Notes under the pieces: generated by a model | The model's database searches: none | What the model was told of the DNA's origin: nothing | Seen by the model: the letters and a program-made list of their open reading frames with translations, nothing else | Shown: positions 55,139-64,000 of the stretch, piece after piece | How positions within the stretch are numbered: the first letter of the stretch is position 1 | How the letters are laid out: every line of letters starts with the position of its first letter | DNA from: Gramella jeungdoensis | GTDB lineage: Bacteria > Bacteroidota > Bacteroidia > Flavobacteriales > Flavobacteriaceae | Direction of reading: 5' to 3' | DNA: 64,000 nucleotides | NCBI RefSeq assembly: GCF_023805255.1 | Contig: NZ_JAMSCK010000004.1 | Coordinates: forward strand, 372,001-436,000 | Program-made: the position numbers and the translations under genes

Positions 55139-55189
55139 TATACCAGTTTAACAGAATGTTTAACCAACAATTAATTTAAAATTCAAATT

Positions 55190-55462
55190 ATGAACAAAAC
55201 AGATTTAATTGATGCAATGGCTGAAAACGCTGGAATTTCTAAAGCAGCAGCAAAAAAAGCATTAGAGTCTTTCCTTGAAAACGTAGAGAAATCTCTTAAA
55301 AAAGGAGACAGAGTATCACTAGTTGGATTTGGATCATGGTCTGTATCTAAAAGAGCAGCACGTGAAGGAAGAAACCCACAAACCGGAAAAACCATCAAAA
55401 TTGCTGCTAAAAATGTAGTGAAGTTTAAAGCCGGAGCTGATTTACAAAAAGCTGTGAACTAA
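55190..55462 (+). CDS. HU-family DNA-binding protein
   Basis: 90 aa. The helical body ([20 protein letters not shown]) and the DNA-inserting arm with RNPQTGKTI are diagnostic of HU. It bends and compacts DNA in the nucleoid. It has its own consensus promoter and a strong terminator, as expected of an abundant protein. Confidence 0.96.
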   Translation: MNKTDLIDAMAENAGISKAAAKKALESFLENVEKSLKKGDRVSLVGFGSWSVSKRAAREGRNPQTGKTIKIAAKNVVKFKAGADLQKAVN

Positions 55463-55484
55463 TAATTTGCATTAGTAAATTTTT

Positions 55485-55513
55485 AAAGCCTTCTTTTCAG
55501 AAGGCTTTTTTTA
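55485..55513 (+). terminator. Intrinsic terminator of the HU gene
   Basis: AAAGCCTTCT/AGAAGGCTTT hairpin with a TTTC loop and a T-run. Confidence 0.93.
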
Positions 55514-55582
55514 TTTAAAAAATTGGGAATAGTATTGCTTTATTTCTAAGAAATAATTAGTTTAGATTAAAAGACTGCTATA

Positions 55583-56143
55583 ATGATCTCGCTAAAACCA
55601 ACCAAGGGTCATCTTCTTGTTGCTGAACCATCTATTATAGGGGATGTCTCTTTTAATCGTTCTGTGGTTCTACTCGCTGACCATTCAGATAATGGATCGG
55701 TTGGATTTATCCTGAATAAAATCCTGGACTTTACTCTTAAAGACCTTATCCCTGAAATAAAGGGAAATTTCAAGATATATAATGGCGGACCTGTAGAACA
55801 GGACAATCTTTATTTTATTCATAAGATCCCAGACCTTATTCCAGACAGTATTGAGATTGCTAACGGCATCTACTGGGGAGGAAATTTTGAAGTGGTAATG
55901 GAACTGATCTCCAAAGATCTAATAGATGAAAAGCAGATAAAGTTCTTTCTCGGGTATTCCGGCTGGGATGCCAATCAGTTAGATGAGGAACTGAATTCCC
56001 ATTCCTGGATAATTACCGCAAATGATGACGATACAGATTTACTGGAAAAACCTTATAGCTCTTTCTGGAAAGACAAAATGCTGGAGTTAGGTGGTGAATA
56101 TATGCTTTGGTCTAATTCACCGGAAAACCCTACTTATAACTAG
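55583..56143 (+). CDS. YqgE/AlgH family protein
   Basis: 186 aa, UPF0301. The opening PTKGHLLVAEPSIIGDVSFNR and the pattern VGFILNK and FFLGYSGWDANQLDEEL are characteristic. The biochemical function is unknown. It converges with a class-IV aminotransferase with a 4-base overlap. Confidence 0.92.
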   Translation: MISLKPTKGHLLVAEPSIIGDVSFNRSVVLLADHSDNGSVGFILNKILDFTLKDLIPEIKGNFKIYNGGPVEQDNLYFIHKIPDLIPDSIEIANGIYWGGNFEVVMELISKDLIDEKQIKFFLGYSGWDANQLDEELNSHSWIITANDDDTDLLEKPYSSFWKDKMLELGGEYMLWSNSPENPTYN

Positions 56144-56985
56144 CCAAGCCGGGCCTTTACATTCAATTTACTTAAAAGCTCTTTAGCCGCCGCATTTCCG
56201 AATTCCTTTTTACGGTATTTGCTTACAGGCTGAATTCCTACAGCTACATTTGTTATGAAAAGCTCATCAGCCTTTTGGAGTTCAAAAGGAGATATTGATG
56301 TTTCCTCCAGCTTATAGTTATCCATTTTTTTCAGAATATTGATCAACTGTTTTCTAATAATGCCATTTAGAGCCCCATCGGTCAATGGAGGAGTTTTAAT
56401 AATGTTCTCTTTTACCAGGAAAATATTACCGTTAAGGGCTTCAACCACACTTTTCTTTTCGTTAAGCAATAGGCAGTTATCATATCCATTCTCCCTGGCG
56501 AAAATACTTCCCAGTACATTTACCGCGCGGTTGTTTGATTTGATTGTAGATAAAAGGCCACTATTCACATAATGATCTTTAAAAAGTTCAATTTCATAAG
56601 GCTCCTCATTAAGCAGATAAAAAGGGCTATCCATTCCTTCAACGCTTAAAACGTAGCCTATATCCCTGGTTGCCGGAGTATAATACCCTCCATACTGGCG
56701 ATATATAGCAAATCTTACACGGGCGGTAGCATCTGAAAGCCCGTTCGCCTCAGTGATCTCTTTAATCTCTTTTTCGAGAAATTCAGGAGAAAAAGTAGAC
56801 GGAATTTCCATTCTCATAATTCTCATGGACGCCATAAGTCGGAAATAATGATCTTCCCAGAACATTATTTTTCCATTTACTACTCTTATGGTTTCAAATA
56901 CAGAATCTCCATAGGCAAAACCACGATTTAATATTGAAATTTTAGCCTCTTCTTGATTTACTATTTCTCCGTTAAGATTGATCAT
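56140..56985 (-). CDS. Class-IV PLP aminotransferase
   Basis: 281 aa, branched-chain aminotransferase / 4-amino-4-deoxychorismate lyase family. NRGFAYGDSVFETIRV opens the fold and the PLP lysine is K149 (STIKSNN). Whether it acts as lyase (PabC) or aminotransferase cannot be told from the motifs. An intrinsic-terminator-like hairpin directly abuts its start codon on the upstream side. Confidence 0.9.
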   Translation of the reverse strand: MINLNGEIVNQEEAKISILNRGFAYGDSVFETIRVVNGKIMFWEDHYFRLMASMRIMRMEIPSTFSPEFLEKEIKEITEANGLSDATARVRFAIYRQYGGYYTPATRDIGYVLSVEGMDSPFYLLNEEPYEIELFKDHYVNSGLLSTIKSNNRAVNVLGSIFARENGYDNCLLLNEKKSVVEALNGNIFLVKENIIKTPPLTDGALNGIIRKQLINILKKMDNYKLEETSISPFELQKADELFITNVAVGIQPVSKYRKKEFGNAAAKELLSKLNVKARLG

Positions 56986-57010
56986 AAAAAAACCCCGTTT
57001 AAAAACGGGG
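56986..57010 (-). terminator. Intrinsic terminator whose U-tract abuts a start codon
   Basis: CCCCGTTT (56993-57000) pairs with AAACGGGG (57003-57010). On the minus strand the hairpin is followed by seven T and then at once by the ATG (56985-56983) of the aminotransferase. Confidence 0.85.
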
Positions 57011-57035
57011 CAAAGGTAATATTATAATACGATTT

Positions 57036-57422
57036 TTAGGCCGATCCAAGGATCTGTTTAAGGTCACCTACCATATTTTCCCAAAGCATCTTCCCTTCAT
57101 CGATCTCATCTTCTTCAGCAAAATCAGTAATCATTAAAGAGACATCCTTGGTGATATCATCTACCTGAATACGCAATTCAAAGAAATATGGAGTATCCTC
57201 GTCATCTACCCATTTAAATTTTATACGCTCGTCACTTTTCTTGCTAACGAGCTTAGCCTTTTCTTCACTACCTTCCCATATAAAAGTAAAAAATTCCCCC
57301 CGGGAATTCACATTATCGGCATACCATTCACTTAAACCTGAGGGAGTTGATATATATTGGAACAATAATGAAGGAGAAGCTTGAATAGGAAACTCCATTT
57401 CGTATTTTATCTTTTCTTCCAT
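57036..57422 (-). CDS. START-like (SRPBCC) domain protein
   Basis: 128 aa with a helix-grip fold pattern (YEMEFPIQASPSLLFQYIST, then GLSEWYADNV and FTFIWEGSEEKAKLV). It corresponds to the START-like proteins conserved in Bacteroidota; the ligand is unknown. An intrinsic terminator lies 26 bases after its stop, before the aminotransferase gene. Confidence 0.87.
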   Translation of the reverse strand: MEEKIKYEMEFPIQASPSLLFQYISTPSGLSEWYADNVNSRGEFFTFIWEGSEEKAKLVSKKSDERIKFKWVDDEDTPYFFELRIQVDDITKDVSLMITDFAEEDEIDEGKMLWENMVGDLKQILGSA

Positions 57423-57504
57423 TTTTGATTAATTAGTTTCGGGCAATATAGATATTAATTGGAAAGATTAAAAGAAATCAAAATAAATATTTTAGAAAAT
57501 AAAG

Positions 57505-57535
57505 TTTGTGCCAAATCAAATTGTTTTTATATTTG
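57505..57535 (+). promoter_or_regulatory. Promoter of tRNA-Met
   Basis: TTTG (57505-57508) and TATATTTG (57528-57535) with a 19-base spacer match the Bacteroidota pattern exactly, about 80 bases before the tRNA. Confidence 0.75.
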
Positions 57536-57612
57536 CACCCGCATTAGCGAAATCCTGAAAAGCCCTTTATGATAAGGCCTCGAGAGGATTTGGAAGTCTA
57601 AGAAAATCATAC

Positions 57613-57686
57613 GGCGAGGTAGCTCAGTTGGTTAGAGCGTCGGATTCATAACCCGGAGGTCCCGAGTTCAAATCTCGGTCTCGCTA
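57613..57686 (+). tRNA. tRNA-Met (CAT anticodon)
   Basis: A cloverleaf is formed by acceptor GGCGAGG/TCTCGCT (two G-U pairs), D-arm GCTC...GAGC, an anticodon loop TTCATAA and T-arm CCGAG-TTCAAAT-CTCGG. The CCA end is not encoded. A CAT anticodon could also belong to the Ile2 lysidine tRNA, but the sequence looks like an elongator Met tRNA. Confidence 0.92.
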
Positions 57687-57697
57687 CTAGTAAAATC

Positions 57698-57731
57698 AAG
57701 GCTTTCGATAAATCGAGAGCCTTTGTTTTTT
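57698..57731 (+). terminator. Intrinsic terminator of tRNA-Met
   Basis: AAGGCTTTCGA/TCGAGAGCCTT hairpin (one G-T pair) followed by TGTTTTTTT. Confidence 0.88.
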
Positions 57732-57891
57732 TCATCTAGTACAGAATAAGTACAGAATGGTCATATTTCTTCGCATTAATTTAGTCTGACACCGTTTAAT
57801 TTTATTTATACGCAAATTTAATTCCAGCTAGAAATATTATGCTAATATCAATGCACTGTATTTCTTCTTTAAAACTGCAACTGACTATATC

Positions 57892-58058
57892 AGGCATACG
57901 TTTGCCACCACCATAACCCTATCTAATGGGGGGTGCCTATTGAAACAGTTTCAAAGCTAATAGGACTTACTAAAGTATCAAATACGCAGATTTATGCCAG
58001 GGTTATTGAATCCAAAATATCTAGTGATATGGAATGTTTAAAAAAGAAATTAAAATAG
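57892..58058 (+). pseudogene. Frameshifted C-terminal remnant of a tyrosine recombinase
   Basis: From 57892 one frame reads RHTFATTITLSNG. Then, after two extra G in GGGGGG (57928-57933), a second frame reads VPIETVSKLIGL, TKVSNTQIYARVIESKI and SSDMECLKKKLK-stop. This is the end of an integrase catalytic domain with the Arg-His box and the nucleophile Tyr in TQIYARV. The rest of the gene is gone. It lies 200 bases after tRNA-Met, a usual insertion target, so it marks a decayed integrated element. Confidence 0.85.
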
Positions 58059-58853
58059 AGAGGATTGACTTTGAAGTAGGTATAAAAATAGACCTAATCC
58101 TAAAAGGGACATTATTATACCAATTATAAGAATTAAATAATGAACAACTTTTAGTCTGGACATAGGATAAATTGAAGGGGCAAGTACGCTTTTTCTTATG
58201 GAGATGCTTGCCGTTATTCCAATAAGTCTTAGCAATTTAGATTCATTTAATATAAATGATTAAGTTAATGGTAAGATGTGTGCGTTATAGATTACTCACT
58301 ATGGTCGCAATAAAAAAGCGATGCTTATGAGAAAAAAGTATTTTATTAAATTATGCAGATTCAGATCAAGTTCAACCCTTATTGGAAATGATTAATTCAT
58401 TTCCTCAGTTTGATGATAAAATATAATATTATACCTAATCCCAAAAAAGCTAGAAATATCCCCCCTATTAGCATCTATTTATTTTTTTGGAAGGTATTGT
58501 TTATCATGGTGCTAAAAACACGAATCATCATAATTCACATAGATTTATGATTTTGTTTTATAGAATACTGGGCTTTATATAGGTTTTAGAAAAAATAAAT
58601 TATCCTTACACCCCTACTCATTCTCACCTAATCATTTAATCTATATATGTGGAAAATTTAGATGGAGCGAATAGCACCATTTATATTTTTTCGATCCTAA
58701 ATTTTTTATTCAGACATCTCCAAAGAATTCCTATAACCTACTCCCTTATCATTGTATGAGATTATAGTATTTTCTTCAATTAAATTTTCAATACAAGTCT
58801 TTTAAGTTGAGATTTATTAATTTGGCGGTTTTCTTAATTTCCTATCATATTTG
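58059..58853. other. Gene-poor AT-rich stretch
   Basis: About 800 bases with no convincing gene on either strand. Short AT-rich reading frames occur, but none has a start context or recognisable product. It follows the integrase remnant and is likely decayed accessory DNA. Confidence 0.6.
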
Positions 58854-60116
58854 ATGAAAATTAGCGCTAAAAGAAAACTTATCAGATATCTGGATAACCT
58901 GGATCAACCTTTAAAGTTCAATCCCTTTGTTTTTAGCAGAACATTTATTCTCTGGGCTTTTTTGGGAATTGTAGGTGGTGTTATTTCGGGTTTATATTGG
59001 ATGATACTTGAACTACTAACCCATGGCTTAGCCTTTTTCAGTGGCTGGCTGGTAATCCCAACCATGGCTATATGTGGATTACTAGCGGGACTGATCATTC
59101 ATTTTATCGGAGATCCTGGAGAAATTCATCTAATAGTAAATAACATCAGATTCAATAAAGGAAAATTAGACCCGAGGAATAATCCGTCAATGATTCTATC
59201 ATCTTTATTATGTGTCGCTTCAGGAGGTAGTCTTGGTCCCGAAGCACCACTGGTGCAGGTTACAGGGTCTACCGGGACATGGTTGGGAAAACTGTTAAGA
59301 CTCAAGGGTGAAGAGCTACGGTCTTTAAGTATTGCTGGAATGGCTTCGGGATTTACAGCACTCTTTGGAGCACCTCTGGGAGGTAGCCTTTTTTCGCTGG
59401 AGATTCTGCATCATAGGTATTCTACCAAGTACTACCGGGCGCTAATACCTGCTTTTGTAGCGAGTTGTTTCAGCTATATTATTTTCGCGCTGATAATACA
59501 TTTGGGGCTGGGTCCTGTATGGGATCTCCCGGCCTATGAAATGAATACCAAATTTGATTTCGCCTATGCAGTTCTGTTTGGAGTAGTAGCTACAGGAGCA
59601 GGATGGTTATTTATTTATATCACTAAACTTTTAAAAACTGTCTTTGAAAAGTTTAACGTGCCTATCTATTTTAAAACACTTATCGGAGGGATCGTCCTGG
59701 GAGTTATCGCCTTTTATTATCCCCTTACAAGATATTTTGGGCATCACAGCATTAACGATCTACTTACCAATTCCTTTACCATGGAATTTCTGTTTGTGAT
59801 TCTGGTTCTAAAGATCATTGCGATAGCCGTAACGGTCACCTCGGGCTGGCGGGGTGGTTTCATCATCCCATTATTTTTTGTCGGGACCAGCCTGGGAATA
59901 ATCATTCACCTGCTTTTTCCCTTTACAGACCTTTCCCTGGCAGTAGTAGCGTGTATGGCTGCGATTAATGTTTGTGTCACCAGAACACCAATGAGCACCA
60001 CTATCTTGCTTGCCACACTTACAGGTTTCACTTATTTTATTCCAATTCTTTTTGCGAGCCTCACCGGGTATTTCCTGGCTCCAAAGATTCCTTTTATTAA
60101 TTCCCAAATGGATTAG
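58854..60116 (+). CDS. ClC-family chloride channel/antiporter
   Basis: 420 aa with ten or more membrane helices and the ClC motif GGSLGPEAPLVQ, where E in GPEAP corresponds to the gating Glu of G[KR]EGP. A later RGGF-containing helix pair (SGWRGGFIIPLFF) fits the second half of the filter. There are no CBS domains. It is likely a Cl-/H+ exchanger or fluoride/chloride channel. The ATG at 58854 is preferred to the TTG directly before it. Confidence 0.9.
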   Translation: MKISAKRKLIRYLDNLDQPLKFNPFVFSRTFILWAFLGIVGGVISGLYWMILELLTHGLAFFSGWLVIPTMAICGLLAGLIIHFIGDPGEIHLIVNNIRFNKGKLDPRNNPSMILSSLLCVASGGSLGPEAPLVQVTGSTGTWLGKLLRLKGEELRSLSIAGMASGFTALFGAPLGGSLFSLEILHHRYSTKYYRALIPAFVASCFSYIIFALIIHLGLGPVWDLPAYEMNTKFDFAYAVLFGVVATGAGWLFIYITKLLKTVFEKFNVPIYFKTLIGGIVLGVIAFYYPLTRYFGHHSINDLLTNSFTMEFLFVILVLKIIAIAVTVTSGWRGGFIIPLFFVGTSLGIIIHLLFPFTDLSLAVVACMAAINVCVTRTPMSTTILLATLTGFTYFIPILFASLTGYFLAPKIPFINSQMD

Positions 60117-60342
60117 AACAATCTCCGAAAAGATCCCTATTCTAGAAAACAGGAAAGAAGTTTAAAAGCTTCAACGGTGGATGTTTGATAGCATATTCAA
60201 TGAAAAATATGCTTTACAGACATTTATTTTCCATAGGTGAAATGATTTAAATAGTATTTGAAATATGGCTATAACAAGTTAGAATCTAAAATGGTATCAC
60301 GATATTTACTTTATTAAAGTTGCCGCAAATAAATAATTCAAA

Positions 60343-61203
60343 ATGTGCCCAAACGAAGAAAACTATTATATTCCAATCATAAATATGGAGGAGTTCCGGA
60401 AAGGACAGTTGGCTGGAAGGAAAGAAATCCTGTTCAACGAACTAAATGGAGAAAGGCATATTGAAAGACCCCATAAACATGATTTCTTTATCATCATTCT
60501 TTTTGAGAAGGCTCAAGGTGTACATAAAATAGATTCGACAGATTATCCAATTGGCAATCATGAGGTGCATATATTATTTCCCGGCCAGATGCACAGATGG
60601 GACATTAAAGATGGGAGTGTGGGTTATCAACTCATGGTAGAAAAATCCTTTTTCGAACATTTCGCACCTTATTTTAGATTTTCGTTTACCAATTATCAAA
60701 ATCATCCGGTAATTCAACTATCCGAAAGTGCTTTTCAGTTACTACTCTATGAATTTAACGCGATAAAAGATGAACTGAGAAGAAAAAACTCGCTTACGCA
60801 ATTAATAGTTAACCGTGCAGCTGTTATAGCCACAATAGTAAGCAGGGAAGCTGAAAATAACTTTACCGAATTCAAAGTGTACCAATCCAATCCCAGACTG
60901 GCAAAGTTCAATATGCTTATTGATGAATTTTTCAAGGATCAAAAACATGTTGGCTTTTATGCCAAAAAGCTGAATATCACTGCCAATTACCTGAGCATAC
61001 TATGCAAAAAGCACCTAAAAGTATCTGCAACACACCTTATACAGTTACGGGTTTGTACAGAGGCCAAAAGGCTACTGCAAAGCACCACACTTTCTGTTAA
61101 AGAGATATCTGTTGAGCTGGGATTTGTAGACCATGCTTATTTTTCCAATTTTTTTAAAGGTAAAACAGGTATGTCACCTACCTCGTTTCGTGATAAGAGA
61201 TAA
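60343..61203 (+). CDS. AraC-family transcriptional regulator
   Basis: 286 aa. The N-terminal cupin sensor (HIERPHKHDFFIIILFEKAQG, then FPGQMHRWDIKDG) and the C-terminal AraC HTH pair (residues about 190-284: FYAKKLNITANYLSILCKKH, VKEISVELGFVDHAYFSNFFK) are clear. It lies 90 bases upstream of the amidohydrolase gene on the same strand and could control it. Confidence 0.92.
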   Translation: MCPNEENYYIPIINMEEFRKGQLAGRKEILFNELNGERHIERPHKHDFFIIILFEKAQGVHKIDSTDYPIGNHEVHILFPGQMHRWDIKDGSVGYQLMVEKSFFEHFAPYFRFSFTNYQNHPVIQLSESAFQLLLYEFNAIKDELRRKNSLTQLIVNRAAVIATIVSREAENNFTEFKVYQSNPRLAKFNMLIDEFFKDQKHVGFYAKKLNITANYLSILCKKHLKVSATHLIQLRVCTEAKRLLQSTTLSVKEISVELGFVDHAYFSNFFKGKTGMSPTSFRDKR

Positions 61204-61294
61204 ATTTTACAAGTATTGACAGGGATATTACATCTCATTCACAGAGTGGTGAGATATCTTTGTTTATGATTAAAACGAAATCAGGTAACAATAA

Positions 61295-62632
61295 ATGGAA
61301 CACTCAACTATAACACGCAAAAATTTTCTTAAAAGTTCAACATTGGGTTTTGCAGGTTTAGGTCTGGTACCACAGTTAATAAACGCTCATCCAGATCATA
61401 AGCAATCAATTGAAAATAGCATGGAAACTACGGGAAATTACACCCTAAAAAATGTACGTTTGGAAACCGGTTTTGATTACGAAAATGGGGAGGTTATCGG
61501 GACGAAAACAGGATTATTTTCGGTACAGATAGAAAAGGGTAAAATAAAAAAAATCAACACAACCCAGAACCAGGCGAATGCTATTGATGTCAAAGGAATG
61601 CTAATGCTACCCTCCTTTAAGGACATGCATATTCATCTTGATAAAACTTTCTATGGAGAAAAATGGCAGGCCGTAAAAAGGAGAAGAGATGGTGTAAAAG
61701 GAATGATTGCATTGGAACAGGAAATGTTACCTGAGATGCTGAAAAATTCTACTTCTAAAGCAGAAAAAATTATAGAACTGTTGCAGTCCCAGGGTACGTC
61801 ATTTGCCCGGAGCCACGTTAACATCGAACCGACTTCCAAACTTAAATCCCTTGAAAACTTACAAAAAGCGCTTGAAAACAAGAAAGAGGGTTTTGATACC
61901 GAGTTGGTTGCTTTTCCGCAGCATGGTATATTTTATACCGATTCGGTTCCATATATGAAAGAAGCAGCCCAAACTGACATCGATTTTATAGGTGGATTAG
62001 ACCCATATACTATTGATGGGGCTATTGAGAAAACAATGGATTTTACAGTACAATTGGCTTTAGACTATCATAAAGGCATAGATATCCATTTACATGAAAC
62101 TGGCGAATCGGGATTAAAAACCGTTGAGTACCTCATTGATAAAGTTAATGAAAATCCTGTATTAAAAGGAAAAACTTATTTAAGCCACTGCTTTGTTTTG
62201 GGTAGACTGGACAGTAAGACGCAGGAAGAAATTGCGGAAAAGCTTGGTAATGCCCAAATAGGTGTGATCTCCACTATTCCTTTTGGCGGTTTGATTATGC
62301 CCATCCCCACCTTAACTCAACATGGAGTAAAAGTCATGACCGGTAACGATAGTATTGTTGATCATTGGAACACCTTTGGAACCGGCAGCGTGTTGTACAA
62401 GACAAATCTTGCAGCCCAACTGTATGGAAAGGTAACCGAATTTGACTTGTCCAGGATGCTTAAGCTTGCTACAGCTGGACCAATACCTTTGGATGATAAA
62501 GGAACACAACAATGGCCAAAAGCAGGAGATGATGCTAATGTAGTGCTGGTAAAGGCCAGTTGCTCGGCTGAAGTAGTTTCCCGGATGTCTCCTGTAGAGT
62601 CGTTAATCTATAAAGGAAATATAATTTTTTAA
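61295..62632 (+). CDS. Exported amidohydrolase, cytosine deaminase-like
   Basis: 445 aa. A leader with a RK-N-F-L-K-S-S-T-LGFAGLGL pattern resembles a weak Tat signal (only one Arg). The metal site is H112-x-H114 in DMHIHLDKTF, with HLHETGESG, a SHCF segment and TGNDSIVDHW supplying further ligands, as in the CodA/metal-dependent deaminase group. The substrate is unknown. The AraC gene upstream suggests regulated use of an external compound. Confidence 0.86.
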   Translation: MEHSTITRKNFLKSSTLGFAGLGLVPQLINAHPDHKQSIENSMETTGNYTLKNVRLETGFDYENGEVIGTKTGLFSVQIEKGKIKKINTTQNQANAIDVKGMLMLPSFKDMHIHLDKTFYGEKWQAVKRRRDGVKGMIALEQEMLPEMLKNSTSKAEKIIELLQSQGTSFARSHVNIEPTSKLKSLENLQKALENKKEGFDTELVAFPQHGIFYTDSVPYMKEAAQTDIDFIGGLDPYTIDGAIEKTMDFTVQLALDYHKGIDIHLHETGESGLKTVEYLIDKVNENPVLKGKTYLSHCFVLGRLDSKTQEEIAEKLGNAQIGVISTIPFGGLIMPIPTLTQHGVKVMTGNDSIVDHWNTFGTGSVLYKTNLAAQLYGKVTEFDLSRMLKLATAGPIPLDDKGTQQWPKAGDDANVVLVKASCSAEVVSRMSPVESLIYKGNIIF

Positions 62633-62670
62633 TGAATTATGTACGAAGGTAACCTTGATTTAGATAAGCT

Positions 62671-63348
62671 CTAACTTAAAATACTTTTCATTACATTATT
62701 AGTTATCCTGTCGCATCTAATAAAGCCAAATTCAAAAATGTCTTTTGTATTTGATAAGTTATACAAAATATCTTTGAGCATTTCTTTAGACCTGTGTAAC
62801 CTTATTTTCACATTAGCAAGACTAATATCTAAAGATATTGCTATTTCCTTTAGACTCATTTCTTCCACTTCTTTCATTATATAAACCGTTCGATATTTTA
62901 ATTCCAAATGGTCAATAGCATTTTCGAGGAGTTGTTTGGCTTCTTTTTGTGCCATTTTTTCTTGCGGATTAAATTGTTTGTGATCTGGAAGTTCCAATAC
63001 AAAATCACTGTCGCTGTTCTTGTTGTAATTATTAAGGTGTAGTATTTTACCTTTCTTTTTCAATTCCGCCAATGCTTCGTTGATGGCGATGCGAATAAGC
63101 CAGGTTGAAAACTGTGATTTCATTTTAAATTGATGCAGCTTCGTATAGGCTTTAATATAACTGTTCTGCATCACATCTTCAATTTCGGCTTCCGATTTAA
63201 GGTACCCCCTAATAATTCGATACAATTTTTGATTGTTACGCCTTACTAAAATTTCATACAGTTCTTTCTCGCCAGCTAAAATCCGCTTTATAACAGTTTC
63301 ATCTTTTAGTTTATGGTTTTCATTACCGTTGATATTTATAGCTTCCAT
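62671..63348 (-). CDS. ECF RNA polymerase sigma factor
   Basis: 225 aa with sigma region 2 (about 28-95, AEIEDVMQNSYIKAYTKLHQF, FSTWLIRIAINEAL) and region 4 (about 140-195, YRTVYIMKEVEEMSLKEIAISL). A C-terminal extension of about 30 residues is unusual for ECF factors. No anti-sigma gene is adjacent. It converges with the amidohydrolase gene and diverges from the DoxX-like gene. Confidence 0.92.
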   Translation of the reverse strand: MEAININGNENHKLKDETVIKRILAGEKELYEILVRRNNQKLYRIIRGYLKSEAEIEDVMQNSYIKAYTKLHQFKMKSQFSTWLIRIAINEALAELKKKGKILHLNNYNKNSDSDFVLELPDHKQFNPQEKMAQKEAKQLLENAIDHLELKYRTVYIMKEVEEMSLKEIAISLDISLANVKIRLHRSKEMLKDILYNLSNTKDIFEFGFIRCDRITNNVMKSILS

Positions 63349-63472
63349 ACGATCTTCCGTTTTCTTTTTTAGATGCTGAAACTGAAAAAAAGATACAGAT
63401 TTATGTATCCTTTTTTAAATATGGCTATCAAAAGAATGTAACAAATTTATATATAACTAAAATTATAAGTTT

Positions 63473-63850
63473 ATGAACCCTAACTTACAATTAGTAAAAA
63501 AACTTTTGAAATATACGTTTGGGCTTGTCCCAATCGTTGCGGGATTAGACAAGTTTACCAATCTTTTAACCAATTGGAGTCTATATTTATCAGAAGGACT
63601 TACAGGGATATTACCTTTTGAGCCATCTACCTTTATGATGATAGTTGGAATAATTGAAATTGCAGCCGGAGTTTTAGTTTTAACGAAAACGAAAATTGGA
63701 GCTTATATTGTCTCTGCCTGGCTGGTTGCCATTGCCCTAACGCTCATTTTCAGTTGGAACTATGTTGATATTGCTATAAGGGACCTGGTAATGGCTATTG
63801 CCGCTTTTTCCCTGGCAAAACTTTCAGAGTTGGACGCGAATAAAGTATAA
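63473..63850 (+). CDS. DoxX-like membrane protein
   Basis: 125 aa with four predicted membrane helices (about 12-30, 52-75, 78-95, 100-118). The sequence is close to small DoxX/DUF417-like proteins linked to redox or thiosulfate-related functions, none proven here. It diverges from the ECF sigma factor gene by 125 bases. About 150 bases without a gene follow to the window end. Confidence 0.75.
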   Translation: MNPNLQLVKKLLKYTFGLVPIVAGLDKFTNLLTNWSLYLSEGLTGILPFEPSTFMMIVGIIEIAAGVLVLTKTKIGAYIVSAWLVAIALTLIFSWNYVDIAIRDLVMAIAAFSLAKLSELDANKV

Positions 63851-64000
63851 CGGCCGTGAAATTATTAGTAAAAATAATAACTAAAACGTGACTGAATATT
63901 AATTCCGAGAATCTCATATAAGACCAAAACAAAAAGGGATATTAATACCATAATCACATTTACAAAACTACAAGCTACTCACCCAATATGTAATGATATT

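Noticed and set aside
58050-58235. 61-residue minus-strand reading frame with a hydrophobic stretch
   Set aside because: It overlaps the integrase remnant, lies in AT-rich decayed DNA, and has no start context or homologue that I can recognise.

Overview
The window reads as chromosome of a marine-type Flavobacteriaceae bacterium (Bacteroidota), most like Gramella/Christiangramia. The evidence is the AT-rich sequence, many promoters of the Bacteroidota type (-33 TTG/TTTG, about 19 bp, -7 TAnnTTTG), a SusC-like TonB receptor, DUF5916, CarboxypepD_reg-like, BatA, DUF4290 and START-like proteins, and MurA with Asp in place of the usual catalytic Cys. Assignment to a genus is inference; no rRNA is present.

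Left chromosomal arm (1-35,099), mostly housekeeping: ychF (partial); a trehalose synthase-maltokinase fusion; a coiled-coil exported protein; a methyltransferase and a serine hydrolase; envelope proteins and an AraC regulator; ferredoxin, acyl-CoA reductase, serC, a serA-like dehydrogenase and a DUF937 protein; a His-rich membrane protein with a TonB receptor that has a His/Glu-rich loop (probable metal uptake); folE-msrA; a DUF5916 outer-membrane protein with lolD; an exported isoaspartyl methyltransferase overlapping a polytopic spermidine-synthase-like protein; two tandem GAF histidine kinases; and a BatA protein, dihydroorotase-like protein, small membrane protein and esterase run, ending in an MBL-fold hydrolase.

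Mobile element (35,100-47,554): a 12.4-kb integrated element bounded by an exact 19-bp direct repeat in the gap between two divergent chromosomal genes, with repeated integrase-arm-like boxes inside both ends. It encodes a tyrosine integrase with a large charged insertion in its catalytic domain, a serine recombinase with a probable leaderless promoter, a fused helicase-like/family-A-polymerase-like replication protein whose Walker A lysine is missing, two winged-helix-like proteins with C-terminal membrane anchors around a polytopic membrane protein, exported and lipoproteins, a dead gene fragment, and a non-coding block with 18-bp palindromes. By eye I find no GATC and no CCGG anywhere in it, although the neighbouring chromosome is rich in both. 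No relaxase, capsid or restriction gene was recognised. This element is the best candidate for an undescribed system.

Right chromosomal arm (47,555-64,000): a conserved Bacteroidota protein, murA, a DUF4290 protein, a DUF493 protein, a small NTPase, recQ, fmt, HU, YqgE, a class-IV aminotransferase, a START-like protein and tRNA-Met. Downstream of the tRNA lies a frameshifted tyrosine-recombinase remnant and about 0.8 kb of gene-poor DNA, then accessory-looking genes: a ClC channel, an AraC regulator, an exported amidohydrolase, an ECF sigma factor and a DoxX-like protein.
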